From positions 2,232,001 through 2,296,000 of the forward strand of contig OZ244068.1 in NCBI GenBank assembly GCA_965215615.1: a stretch of DNA of 64,000 nt, in the 5' to 3' direction. A model generated the notes under the pieces. That model was not told the origin of the DNA and ran no database searches. It saw nothing but the letters and a program-made list of their open reading frames with translations. This document shows, in pieces, positions 24,292 to 34,399 of this stretch. The position numbers and the translations under genes are program-made. Each line of letters opens with the position of its first letter. The stretch's first letter is position 1. Origin of the DNA: CBDATA01 sp965215615. GTDB lineage: Bacteria; Acidobacteriota; Vicinamibacteria; Marinacidobacterales; Marinacidobacteraceae.

Positions 24292-25508
24292 CGACGGATT
24301 CCGGTCGGACGACAATCACCCGGGTCGCCCTCCGGAACTACAAGAGCATCGCCTCCTGCGACGTGAAGCTCGCGCCGCTCACGGTTCTGGTCGGCCCGAA
24401 TGGATCCGGGAAGAGCAACTTCCTCGATGCGCTGCGGTTCGTTGCGGGGTCCCTGCGGTTCTCGCTGGACCACGCGCTTCGCGGGCGCGGCGGAATCCAG
24501 GATGTTCGTCGCCGCTCCGGTGGTCGCCCGAGAGATCTCCACATCCGGCTGGATTTTCGCCTTCGCGGAGCGACGGGCTGGTATGCGTTCCGGATCGGGG
24601 CCTTGCCGGAGCGGGGTCATGTCCTCAAGCGGGAGGAATGCCGGGTGTTTCCCGTGGATGCCGCGCTGGGCCAGGATTACTACCGGGTGGAGGCGGGGAC
24701 AGTGATCGAGAGTTCCTTTCGCCATCCTCCGGCAAGCTCCGGCGACCGCCTCTACCTCGTGGCCGCGTCGGGCGCGAAGGCATTTCGTCCCGTGTACGAC
24801 GCGCTCGAAGGGATGACGTTCCACAATCTGAACCCGGACCGGATTCGGGAAATGCAGCCGCCCCATCCGGGGGATTCGCTGGAGCGGGACGGCGGCAACC
24901 TGGCGAGCGTGCTGGCGAGCCTCGGCACCAGGTCACCGGAGCGAACGGAGCAACTCGTCCGGTACCTCGGACGCATCGTGCCGGGTGTCATCGGCATCGA
25001 GACGCGCATGTTCGGTGACCGGTTGGCGCTGGAGTTCCGGCAGCGAGTGCGGGGGGCAGCTCATCCGTGGCGGTTTCGCGCCAAAGACATGTCGGACGGG
25101 ACGTTGCGCGCTCTTGGAGTGCTCGCCGCCCTGTTCCAGGCCGACACGAACGGTTCCCCGAACCCGAAGGTCGTGGGGATCGAGGAGCCGGAAAGCGCCC
25201 TCCACCCCGGCGCGTCCGGTGTGCTGGTGAGTGCGCTACGCGTCGCCAGCGAGTGGGCGCAGGTTCTGGTTACCAGTCACAGCACCGAATTGCTGGACGA
25301 GGAACTTCCCGCCGATTCGATCCTCGCTGTGCATGCGGAGGAGAGCGAGACACGCATCGGCCCTCTGGACGAGGTCGGAAGAACGGCCCTTCACGACCGG
25401 CTGTTCAGCGCCGGCGAATTGTTGCGCCTCGACCAACTCCGCCCCGCGCCCGAAACCGGGACACCAGGACAGTCGCCAAACCTGTTCCGGCCCGAGCCCT
25501 CGGAATGA
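24288..25508 (+). CDS. AAA family ATPase (AAA_21/OLD-like)
   Basis: 406 residues. The N-terminus is RecF/SMC-like: ITRVALRNYKSIASCDVKL then Walker A VLVGPNGSGKSNFLDALRF. The C-terminal part has the ABC signature region (RFRAKDMSDGTLRALGVL), Walker B VVGIEEPESALHPG and the His switch VTSHSTELLD. Such ATPases pair with DUF4276/TOPRIM-like partners in many genomes, often in defence islands. It is translationally coupled to the nuclease-like gene (ATGA), and a damaged DUF4276 gene follows. No enzymatic damage seen in this protein. Confidence 0.85.
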   Translation: MTTDSGRTTITRVALRNYKSIASCDVKLAPLTVLVGPNGSGKSNFLDALRFVAGSLRFSLDHALRGRGGIQDVRRRSGGRPRDLHIRLDFRLRGATGWYAFRIGALPERGHVLKREECRVFPVDAALGQDYYRVEAGTVIESSFRHPPASSGDRLYLVAASGAKAFRPVYDALEGMTFHNLNPDRIREMQPPHPGDSLERDGGNLASVLASLGTRSPERTEQLVRYLGRIVPGVIGIETRMFGDRLALEFRQRVRGAAHPWRFRAKDMSDGTLRALGVLAALFQADTNGSPNPKVVGIEEPESALHPGASGVLVSALRVASEWAQVLVTSHSTELLDEELPADSILAVHAEESETRIGPLDEVGRTALHDRLFSAGELLRLDQLRPAPETGTPGQSPNLFRPEPSE

Positions 25509-25935
25509 TCCGGATCGCCGCCACGGCCGCGAGTGCCGGATTCTGGTTCTCCTCGACGCGAACGGAGATTGCCCCGCCAGTATCGGCCCGGAATTGCGTG
25601 ACCGGGCTTCAGGCTGGCGAAGCGACGTGCCCGTCGAAGTCGTGCTCGCCAAGTCGGAGTACGAGGCGTGGTTTCTGGCGGCACTCGACTCGCTGCGGGG
25701 GCAGCACCGAATCCGCGCGGCTGCGACACCGCCCGACGAGCCGGAGGAAATCCGGGGTGCGAAGGGAAGGCTCCGGCAGGAGACCCCGCGAAACCAGCCC
25801 TACGATCCCGTGGACGACCAGGCGGCCCTGACCCGTCTGTTCGACCTCGAACAGGCGCGGGAAAGGCCGCCGTCCTTCCGGAAGATGTGGCGGGCGGTGG
25901 CCGCGCTGCTCACCAGCGATTCGCCGCCTCCTTGA
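25504..25935 (+). pseudogene. DUF4276 (TOPRIM-like) partner gene, 5' truncated
   Basis: In the frame ending at TGA 25933-25935 the protein reads CRILVLLDANGDCPASIGPE, VEVVLAKSEYEAWFLAALDSL and a C-terminal PYDPVDDQAALTRLFDLE. These match the second half of DUF4276 proteins. The family's N-terminal part (the VEGxxD segment, about 60-70 residues) is absent. The only start codon overlapping the ATPase stop (ATG 25505) opens a different frame that soon leaves this one. The gene therefore looks broken, unless an unusual start or a frameshift restores it. Confidence 0.65.
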
Positions 25936-25950
25936 TTTCCTTCCGGGCTC

Positions 25951-26161
25951 AGGTCAATTCGCGATAAACCATGGTCAATTCGGCGGGAACCATGGTCAAT
26001 CCCCCGGTTCGGCGGTATTGCCAAAACCGCTCGAATCCACCGAATTCCAGTCGAAAACCACTGCAACCAGCCGGAATTCCCGCTACAGCCAGCCCGGGTG
26101 GCGAGCTGGGGTCATTCCTGATGAGCTCAGGTCAATTCGCGATCGAGCCATGGTCATTCGC
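25951..26161 (+). repeat. Cluster of GGTCAATT-type short repeats
   Basis: From 25954, near-copies of a 20-21 nt unit follow each other: GGTCAATTCGCGATAAACCAT, then GGTCAATTCGGCGGGAACCAT (first 20 bases of each are comparable), then GGTCAATCCCC. The same motif returns at 26130 (GGTCAATTCGCGATCGAGCC) and 26153. Serial end repeats of this style are a feature of IS21-type elements, so these may be leftover transposon ends. The rest of 25936-26184 holds no gene that I can support. Confidence 0.45.
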
Positions 26162-26184
26162 GCGGCGGGCGTAGCATTCCGGGG

Positions 26185-27198
26185 ATGGAACTCCCCGAAG
26201 GGAAAGCACCACCCGGTGTCCTCCGCGAGCTGCTGAAGCGGCTCGATCTCGCCGACCCGGAGGTGCTCCTCGGGCCGGGAATCGGCGAGGACGCGGCGGT
26301 GGTCCAAAGCGAGGGCGTTCCTCGCCTCGTGCTCGCCGCCGACCCGATCACCTTCCCCACCGCACGGCCCGGCTGGCACTCGGTGATCGTGAACGCGAAC
26401 GACGTGGCGGCGACCGGAGCCGAGCCGCGCTGGTATCTCTCGCAGGTCCTCGCGCCGCCGGGGACGGGAGACACGGAACTCGCCGCAATCGCCGACGGGA
26501 TCGCCGAGGGGTGCCAGGAAGTGGGGGCGATCCCGGTCACCGGCCACACCGAGATCACCCCGGCGGTTTCCCGGACGGTGATCGCCGGGGCGATGGTGGG
26601 GACCGCGACCGCCGAGCGGATCAAGCCGGGCGGAGGTGCCGAACCCGGAGACCTGCTGGTGGTAACGCGGGGGATCGCGATCGAGGCCACCGCGGTTCTC
26701 GCCGAAGCGCGGCGCGACGAGGTCGCGGCCGAATTCGGTGCGGAGTTCGCCGAACGATGCGAGCGCTTCACCGGCGATCCAGGGATCAACGTGGTGGCGG
26801 AAGCACGCATCGCCGCCGGGTTTCCCGAAGTCCGCGCCATGCACGATGTGACCGAGGGCGGCATCGTCACCGCGATCCGCGAGATGGCGGAAGCGGCCGG
26901 TGTTGGCTGTGTGGTCGCCGAGACCGAAATCCCGCGCTACTACGAATCGAAGCAGCTCGCCCGGTTCTTCGGGCTCGACATCCTCGGGCTGCTCGGCTCG
27001 GGGGCGCTGCTGATCGCGGTGACAGAAGACGGGGCCGAGCCCCTGCTCGCGAAGCTCGGGGAAGCGGATGTTCCGGCCCAGGTGATCGGCCGCTTCACGA
27101 AGCCGGAGCAGGGACTCGTTCTCGCGCGCGGCGCGGCGCGGGGCGAAATGCCGGTCTTCGACGCGGACGAGCTCACGCGGCTCCCGCCCGTAGAATGA
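26185..27198 (+). CDS. AIR synthase / HypE-like protein
   Basis: 337 residues of the PurM/HypE/ThiL/SelD ATP-binding superfamily. Visible blocks are LLGPGIGEDAAVV, then HSVIVNANDVAATGAEPRW (the Asn-Asp-x-x-Ala block), VTGHTEITPAVSRTV and the C-terminal MHDVTEGGIVTAIREM. It lacks the C-terminal thiocarbamate Cys tail of true HypE as far as I can tell, and no hydrogenase genes are nearby. The reaction is therefore unassigned: an ATP-dependent dehydratase/kinase-type enzyme of this fold. Complete, with a normal start at ATG 26185. Confidence 0.78.
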   Translation: MELPEGKAPPGVLRELLKRLDLADPEVLLGPGIGEDAAVVQSEGVPRLVLAADPITFPTARPGWHSVIVNANDVAATGAEPRWYLSQVLAPPGTGDTELAAIADGIAEGCQEVGAIPVTGHTEITPAVSRTVIAGAMVGTATAERIKPGGGAEPGDLLVVTRGIAIEATAVLAEARRDEVAAEFGAEFAERCERFTGDPGINVVAEARIAAGFPEVRAMHDVTEGGIVTAIREMAEAAGVGCVVAETEIPRYYESKQLARFFGLDILGLLGSGALLIAVTEDGAEPLLAKLGEADVPAQVIGRFTKPEQGLVLARGAARGEMPVFDADELTRLPPVE

Positions 27199-27217
27199 AC
27201 GTCCACAGGATGAACAC

Positions 27218-27652
27218 ATGACCCCGCGGATCGGCCGGCTAGCGCTCGGCGCGCTTCTCCTCGGCGGGTGCAACACGAACTCCACCCCCACCTTCCCGGC
27301 ACCCGACTTCCGGGCACCCTTCGGCCAGCAGTTCGTGCTGCGGGTGGGCGATCTCGGCCTCGTGGCGGGGCCGGAGCAATATCTCTACCTGAGCGTGCTG
27401 ACGCTCGGGCAGGACTCCCGCTGCCCCCCGGAAGCCACCTGTGCGGAGGCCGGCTTCCTCGAGGTTTCCTTCGAGATCGAGACCACCGAGAGCCGGTCTT
27501 CGATCACCATGCGGGTACCCCCCGAAGCCGACGCGGTGCGGAGCTATCAGGGCTTCCGAATCCGGATCCACGCGGTGGTGCCGCCGGGGCAACAAGCCCG
27601 GATTCCGACGACCGACTACCAGCTCCTGATGTCGGTCACCCTCGCCGAATAA
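27218..27652 (+). CDS. Small predicted lipoprotein
   Basis: 144 residues. The N-terminus MTPRIGRLALGALLLGGC ends in a lipobox (LLGGC, Cys18), so it is probably lipid-anchored. The rest is a single compact beta-rich domain with a Cys pair (SRCPPEATCAEAG). Proteins of this shape are common small secreted proteins of unknown function. It is 19 bp after the AIR-synthase-like gene and may be co-transcribed. Its 3' end is 1 bp from a 23-bp copy of the thiolase gene end (27654-27676). Confidence 0.68.
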   Translation: MTPRIGRLALGALLLGGCNTNSTPTFPAPDFRAPFGQQFVLRVGDLGLVAGPEQYLYLSVLTLGQDSRCPPEATCAEAGFLEVSFEIETTESRSSITMRVPPEADAVRSYQGFRIRIHAVVPPGQQARIPTTDYQLLMSVTLAE

Positions 27653-27653
27653 C

Positions 27654-27676
27654 GTTCTCGAAGAGCGCGGCGACCC
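27654..27676. repeat. 23-bp copy of the thiolase gene 3' end
   Basis: GTTCTCGAAGAGCGCGGCGA and the next three bases are identical to 28417-28439, which encode the last residues of the thiolase (VAALFEN). The two copies, in direct orientation, bracket the HepT/MntA pair (27686-28313) with little extra sequence. Confidence 0.8.
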
Positions 27677-27685
27677 ACGGACCCG

Positions 27686-28024
27686 TTATTCCTCCCCGAG
27701 GATGGTGTCGAGCTGGCGAACGAGTGCGGGGAGCTCTACCGCCACCGTGTCATGCAGACGATCCCGATCCATCACGTCGTATCCGTGTGCGATCTGATTC
27801 CTCAATCGAATGATGTCTGACCACGGAATCTCGGGAAATGCATCCCTCGAATCGCTTCGTACGCGATTCGCAGCCTCTCCAACGGTCAGCACCAGATAGC
27901 GAAGCGCAAAATGTGTGTCTGAATCCGAATCCAGTGCATCAGGTGTCGCTTTACGAAATATATCCATGGCCTTTTTCGCGAAGTAGCGCATGTCCATCAT
28001 GGAATTTTCATCTCGGCGATTCAT
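27686..28024 (-). CDS. hepT: HepT-like ribonuclease toxin (DUF86)
   Basis: 112 residues, all helical. The HEPN catalytic motif R-x4-H-x-Y is present as RNQIAHGY. HepT toxins are HEPN ribonucleases neutralised by the MntA nucleotidyltransferase, which adenylylates the conserved Tyr; Tyr is present here. ATG 24 nt into the flanking overlap is used (28024), 17 bp upstream of the mntA stop; later ATGs (MMDMRYF) could also serve. The gene order antitoxin-toxin is standard. Confidence 0.88.
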   Translation of the reverse strand: MNRRDENSMMDMRYFAKKAMDIFRKATPDALDSDSDTHFALRYLVLTVGEAANRVRSDSRDAFPEIPWSDIIRLRNQIAHGYDVMDRDRLHDTVAVELPALVRQLDTILGEE

Positions 28025-28313
28025 AGAGCACTTCCATGGATTCCAGGACCGTCTTCAGAAACCAGGGCCTCAAACCCTTGAACTCCATCAGATCCACACG
28101 TCTTCCCAGAATTTCGCTCAACTCGTCCTCCATGTGTCCCAGGTCGAACAGCGTGAAGCGAATCTCCGGCCGGAACTCCGCCACGACATCCACATCGCTC
28201 TCCGGGCCAAAATCGTCGCGGAGGACCGATCCGAAGAGCGCGAACTTGCGAATCCCGTGTTTTTGGCAGAACGCCACGACCCGGTCTCGGGGAATGGAAA
28301 GGCGCGGACTCAT
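28008..28313 (-). CDS. mntA: MntA-like nucleotidyltransferase antitoxin
   Basis: 101 residues. The minimal nucleotidyltransferase motif GS-x10-D-x-D is visible as FGSVLRDDFGPESDVDVV, preceded by GIRKFALF. MntA modifies HepT with AMP units and so blocks its RNase activity. ATG 28313 gives MSPRLSIPRD; upstream sequence has no family character. Overlaps hepT by 17 bp. The pair fills almost the whole interval between the two thiolase-end repeats. Confidence 0.88.
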   Translation of the reverse strand: MSPRLSIPRDRVVAFCQKHGIRKFALFGSVLRDDFGPESDVDVVAEFRPEIRFTLFDLGHMEDELSEILGRRVDLMEFKGLRPWFLKTVLESMEVLYESPR

Positions 28314-28407
28314 GCCAGAACCTCCTCGAACACCCGCCTCTTGAACTGCGGGAGAGCCGAGTCTAACCGGTCGGAGCTGGGGGTAATTACGCGCAGAGCT
28401 GGGGTGA

Positions 28408-29586
28408 TTACGGCAGGTTCTCGAAGAGCGCGGCGACCCCCATCCCGCCGCTGACACAGAGGGTCGCGATCCCGTAGCGTGCGTTTCGGCGCTCCATCTC
28501 GGCGAGCAGGGTCACGACGATCCGGGCCCCGGTGGCCCCGATCGGGTGGCCGAGCGCGATCGCCCCCCCGTTCACGTTGAGCCGCTCCTCGTCGAGATCG
28601 AGCTCCCGCGCGCAGGCGAGCACCTGCGGCGCGAAGGCCTCGTTCAGCTCCACGAGGTCCACTTCGCGGAGCGGGATCCCCGACCGCTCAAGGAGCTTCC
28701 GCACCGCCGGAACCGGGCCGATCCCCATCACCCGCGGATCGACTCCCACCGCCGCGTGAGCGAGGAGCCGCGCCGAAGGCTGCACCCCGAGTCGCTTCGC
28801 CGCCGCCGGGGACAGGACCACCAGCGCCGCACCGCCGTCGGTGATCCCCGAGGAGTTGCCGGCGTGGACCACCCCGTCCTCGCGGAACACCGGAGGGAGC
28901 GAGGCGAGTTTTTCCGCGGTCACCCCGTCGCGGGGGTGCTCGTCGCGAAGCAACTCCACGCGATCCTTCCGCACCGCGGCGATTTCGGCATCGAACCGGC
29001 CAGCTTTCCGAGCGGCCTCGGCGCGCTGCTGGCTGCGGGCGGCGTACCCGTCGCATTCCGCCCTCGTGAGGCCGTACCGGTCGGCTAGCGTCTCGGCGGT
29101 CTCCCCCATCAACTGATCGGCGAGCGGGCAGTGGAAGCCGTCCCGGTACATCCCGTCGAGCAGCTTGCGGTCCCCGAATCCGCGCCCGAACCGCACGTCG
29201 GGGAGCAGGTAGGGGGTGTTGCTCATGCTCTCCACTCCCCCGGCGAGCACCACCCCGGATTCTCCGAGCCGGATCGCGGCGGCCGCATCCAGCAGGGCGC
29301 GCAACCCCGAAGCGCACGCCTGGTTCACGGTGCGCGCCGGGACTTCGTCCGGAATCCCGGTGAGGCGGCCGATCTGACGCGCCGGATTCGGCCCCACCCC
29401 CGCCTGGCGAGCGTTCCCGAAGATGACTTCGTCCACCTGGTCGGGGCGGAGGCCGGCGGCCCCGAGCGCGGCAGCCCCGGCGACCCCGCCGAGCTCCGGC
29501 GCGGCAAGCGACGAGATCCCGCCGCCCAGCCGGCCGATGGGAGTGCGGCGCGCGCCGGCGAGGACGACCTCAGGCCCGGCGGACAT
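28408..29586 (-). CDS. Acetyl-CoA C-acyltransferase (thiolase)
   Basis: 392 residues. Catalytic Cys91 sits in VNQACASGLRA. The His block ALGHPIGATGARI and the second Cys in LCVSGGMG are present, as are AGNSSGITDGGAA and VELNEAFAPQ. Thiolases split 3-ketoacyl-CoA with CoA. The start overlaps the boxB stop by 17 bp, so it is in the box operon and probably performs the last step, cleaving 3-oxoadipyl-CoA to succinyl-CoA and acetyl-CoA; this assignment rests on context. Its 3' end is duplicated at 27654. Confidence 0.93.
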   Translation of the reverse strand: MSAGPEVVLAGARRTPIGRLGGGISSLAAPELGGVAGAAALGAAGLRPDQVDEVIFGNARQAGVGPNPARQIGRLTGIPDEVPARTVNQACASGLRALLDAAAAIRLGESGVVLAGGVESMSNTPYLLPDVRFGRGFGDRKLLDGMYRDGFHCPLADQLMGETAETLADRYGLTRAECDGYAARSQQRAEAARKAGRFDAEIAAVRKDRVELLRDEHPRDGVTAEKLASLPPVFREDGVVHAGNSSGITDGGAALVVLSPAAAKRLGVQPSARLLAHAAVGVDPRVMGIGPVPAVRKLLERSGIPLREVDLVELNEAFAPQVLACARELDLDEERLNVNGGAIALGHPIGATGARIVVTLLAEMERRNARYGIATLCVSGGMGVAALFENLP

Positions 29587-30973
29587 ACTCGAAATCCACC
29601 GGCTTTCCGTGAATTCCGTGATCCGGAGCCGCGATCCAGTTCGCCATCTCCCCCGGCCCGGCCGCCGGGACCATCAGGTTCCGAATGTATTCCCGATCCG
29701 CATCGGTCGGAAGCCAGCCGTCCCGGTTCTCCTCCCACTCCGCCCCGGTCAGCATCCGGCCCGAAGGATCGAAGTGGTGGCCGGCATAGATACCGATCTG
29801 GCGATGGAAGCGGCGGTGAGGGAGAGTGAGGCGATCCGGCAGTCCCGCTTTTTCGAGGATCCGGTTCCAGCGGGCCACCCCGCGCTCGCAGTCGGTGATG
29901 TAGTCGTCGCGGAGCACTTCGTTCATCGCATTCCAGAGTGGTGTCTCCTGGCCCACGAGGCGGCCTTCTTCCGGGACCGGGATGACCCGGACCCCGTCCG
30001 CCGCCGCCGGATCCTTCCGGGTGGATTCGCGGACCCGCCCCTTGAGTCCGTTCGCGTAGTAGTTCGCGGCGTTCGAGGAGATCTCCGCGCCGAACAGATC
30101 GAGCGAGGCGCTGAACCAGAAGTTGATATGGCGCTGCACGAGCGCCAGATCGAGCGCCCCCGCTGCCCGCGGATCCTTCCCCGCGAGCATCAGCTCCACG
30201 GCCCGGCGAACGATCCGGCCGACCCCCCGCTCGCCGACCGACATGTGGAACGCCTCTTCGGTGAGCATGAACCGGGTGGTGCGGGAGAGGGGGTCGAAGG
30301 CACTCTCGGCGAGCGCGAGCAACTGGTACTTCCCGTCCCGGTCGGTGAACATGGTGAACAGGAAGAAGTTGAGCCAGTCGTCGCAGGGTTCGTTGAACGC
30401 CTGGAGGATGCGGGGCCGGTCCGGATCCCCGCTCGTCCGCTCGAGAAGCGCCTCCGCCTCTTCGCGCCCATCCCGGCCGAAGTGCGAATGGAGCAGATAG
30501 ACCATGGCCCAAAGGTGCCGGCCCTCTTCCACGTTCACCTGGAAGAGGTTGCGCAGGTCGTACTGGCTCGGCGCGGTCCGGCCCAGTTGCCGCTGCTGCT
30601 CGACGCTCGCGGGCTCGGTGTCGCCCTGGGTCACGATCAACCGGCGGAGGCTCGTCCGGAACTCCCCGGGCACCTCTTGCCACGCCGGCTCGCCGGCGAA
30701 GTCTCCGAAGCCGATGCGGCGGTCCTCCTCCGCCGGCGCGAGAAAGATCCCCCAGCGATATTCCGGCATCCGCACGAAGTCGAAATGCGCCCAGCCGGAG
30801 GGCTCGACGGAGACCGCGGTGCGGAGGAACACGTCGTCCGAACCGAAGCCATCCGGGCCCATCTGCCCCCACCAGTCGAGGAAGGCGGGCCGCCAATGCA
30901 TCAGGGCGCGCTGGAGCCGCCGGTCGGAGGAAAGGGAGACGTTGTTGGGGATTCGCTCGTCGAGTTCGGACAA
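29570..30973 (-). CDS. boxB: Benzoyl-CoA 2,3-epoxidase oxygenase component
   Basis: 467 residues. BoxB inserts oxygen into benzoyl-CoA at a di-iron site, with electrons from the reductase BoxA. The family character is strong across the length: MPEYRWGIFLAP, LIVTQGDTEPASVEQQRQLG, LFQVNVEEGRHLWAMVYLL (Glu-x-x-His iron-ligand type motif) and MLTEEAFHMSVGERGV (a second Glu-x-x-His). The C-terminus is HHFDPSGRML...WLPTDADREYI. It lies 10 bp after boxC and overlaps the thiolase start. BoxA and benzoate-CoA ligase are not in the window. Confidence 0.93.
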   Translation of the reverse strand: MSELDERIPNNVSLSSDRRLQRALMHWRPAFLDWWGQMGPDGFGSDDVFLRTAVSVEPSGWAHFDFVRMPEYRWGIFLAPAEEDRRIGFGDFAGEPAWQEVPGEFRTSLRRLIVTQGDTEPASVEQQRQLGRTAPSQYDLRNLFQVNVEEGRHLWAMVYLLHSHFGRDGREEAEALLERTSGDPDRPRILQAFNEPCDDWLNFFLFTMFTDRDGKYQLLALAESAFDPLSRTTRFMLTEEAFHMSVGERGVGRIVRRAVELMLAGKDPRAAGALDLALVQRHINFWFSASLDLFGAEISSNAANYYANGLKGRVRESTRKDPAAADGVRVIPVPEEGRLVGQETPLWNAMNEVLRDDYITDCERGVARWNRILEKAGLPDRLTLPHRRFHRQIGIYAGHHFDPSGRMLTGAEWEENRDGWLPTDADREYIRNLMVPAAGPGEMANWIAAPDHGIHGKPVDFEYVRRA

Positions 30974-30983
30974 GGGGATACTC

Positions 30984-32624
<1,641 letters not shown>

Positions 32625-32690
32625 CACGTGAATTATGGCGAGTCGGAGACCGGAGCCCGGAAAGGGCGATAATCCTCGCCGGAATCCCCG

Positions 32691-34397
32691 GTGAGCGTCA
32701 CCAACTTCAACACCCGGAACGACACCTGGCGGAGGCTGCTCGGGAACGGGCTCCGCTACCGGGTTCCCCGCTTCCAGCGCGACTACAGTTGGGGCGAAGA
32801 GGAGTGGGAAGACCTCTGGCAGGACATTCTCGAAGTCGTCGTGCCGGGCGGGCAGGCAGGCCATTACATGGGGTATCTGGTGCTCCAGTCGGAGGATGAC
32901 CGGGATTTCGAAATCATCGACGGCCAGCAGCGCCTGACCACCCTGAGCCTGATCGTCCTCGCGGCCATGTCCTTCCTCGGCCAGCGGGCGGAGGCCGGGG
33001 CGGGCAAACGCCTCGAAGGACTGAGGCAGGCGTACATCGGATTCCTCGACCCGGTGACGCTCGTCGCCCAAAGCAAACTGATCCTGAACCGGAACAACGA
33101 CGAGTACTACCGGAGCTACCTCGTCCCGCTCCAGCGTCCCTTGCCGAAACGCGGCTTCAAGGCCTCGGACCATCGCCTCCGCAGGGCGTTCGAGTGGTTC
33201 GAGGCCCGGTTGCGCGAACACCTCAAGGGCATGGCGGATGCGGGCCAGGAAGCCGCCCGCTTCGTGGAGGCCATGAGCGACCGCCTGTTCTTCACGGTCA
33301 TCACCGTGACCGACCAACTGAACGCCTACCGGGTATTCGAGACCCTGAACGCGCGAGGGGTCCGGCTTTCGGCGACCGACCTGCTCAAGAACCACCTCTT
33401 CTCGCTGCTCGACCAGGGACAGGACGGAGAGCACGAACTCCGAACCCTCGAAAACCGCTGGCTCGGCATCGTCTCCCGCCTCGGTGCCGAGAGCTTCCCC
33501 GACTTCCTGCGCGCTCACTGGACGAGCCGCCGGAGCTTCGTTCGCAAGACCGACCTTTTCCAGACGATCCGGAAGGAGGTGCGGAACCGGTCGGATGCTT
33601 TCGCCCTGATCCGTGATCTGGAGTCGGACCTCGATGCCTACCTCGGATTGACGGAGCCCGACGGCTCCGATTGGCCTCCCGAGCAGAAAACCCCCGCCCG
33701 CATCCTGCGGATGTTCCGCGTCCTTGAGCCGCTCCCGCTGCTGCTCGCGGCGCACCGACACCTCCCGGCGAAGGATTTTGCCGCAGCGCTCCGGGCGATC
33801 GTGAACCTCTCTTTCCGGTACAACGTGATCGGCAACCTGCAGACCGCCAAACAGGAGAGGGTCTATTCCCGAGAGGCGCTCCGGGTCACGGAAGGAGAGC
33901 ATCGAAGCGCGGGCGACCTCATCCGGAGCCTGCGCCCGATCTATCCGGGGGACGGTGCGTTCGAGAGCGCCTTCCGCGACAAGTCCCTTTCCACGAAGGA
34001 GTCCCGCAATAAGCGCATCGCCCGCTACATCCTCGCGGAAATCGAAAGACACGAAGACGGAGGCAGGACCGATTTCGAGGATCCCGCGATCTCGCTCGAA
34101 CACATCTGCCCCACCCATCCGGAGGACGGCTGGGAGTCGTTCGGCGATGAAAACCTCGAAGAACGGACTTCCCGTCTCGGCAACATGGTCCTGCTCGAGA
34201 AAAAGCTCAACCGTTCCCTCGGAAACGCGGAGTTCCCCGAAAAGCGCGCAGCCTTTGCGAAGAGCGGGCTCCCGGCGGCGCGAAGGCTCGCCGAATCATT
34301 CGAGGACTGGACACCTGACGATGTCGAGCGCCGGCAGCAGCAGATGGCGCGGGCCGCCACCGCCATCTGGCGTATCTCCCGGATGGACGCGAGCTGA
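32691..34397 (+). CDS. DUF262/DUF1524 GmrSD-like protein
   Basis: 568 residues in one chain. The DUF262 domain starts with VPRFQRDYSWGEEEWEDLW and holds the NTP-binding/cleavage motif IIDGQQRLTTLSLI. The C-terminal DUF1524 domain has the HNH-type block SLEHICPTHPEDGW followed by RLGNMVLLEKKLNRSLGN. This is the architecture of GmrSD-type modification-dependent restriction enzymes, so defence against modified phage DNA is plausible. GTG 32691 is the start. It stands alone between the box operon and an S9-like gene, with only 2 bp before the latter. Confidence 0.82.
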   Translation: MSVTNFNTRNDTWRRLLGNGLRYRVPRFQRDYSWGEEEWEDLWQDILEVVVPGGQAGHYMGYLVLQSEDDRDFEIIDGQQRLTTLSLIVLAAMSFLGQRAEAGAGKRLEGLRQAYIGFLDPVTLVAQSKLILNRNNDEYYRSYLVPLQRPLPKRGFKASDHRLRRAFEWFEARLREHLKGMADAGQEAARFVEAMSDRLFFTVITVTDQLNAYRVFETLNARGVRLSATDLLKNHLFSLLDQGQDGEHELRTLENRWLGIVSRLGAESFPDFLRAHWTSRRSFVRKTDLFQTIRKEVRNRSDAFALIRDLESDLDAYLGLTEPDGSDWPPEQKTPARILRMFRVLEPLPLLLAAHRHLPAKDFAAALRAIVNLSFRYNVIGNLQTAKQERVYSREALRVTEGEHRSAGDLIRSLRPIYPGDGAFESAFRDKSLSTKESRNKRIARYILAEIERHEDGGRTDFEDPAISLEHICPTHPEDGWESFGDENLEERTSRLGNMVLLEKKLNRSLGNAEFPEKRAAFAKSGLPAARRLAESFEDWTPDDVERRQQQMARAATAIWRISRMDAS

Positions 34398-34399
34398 GC

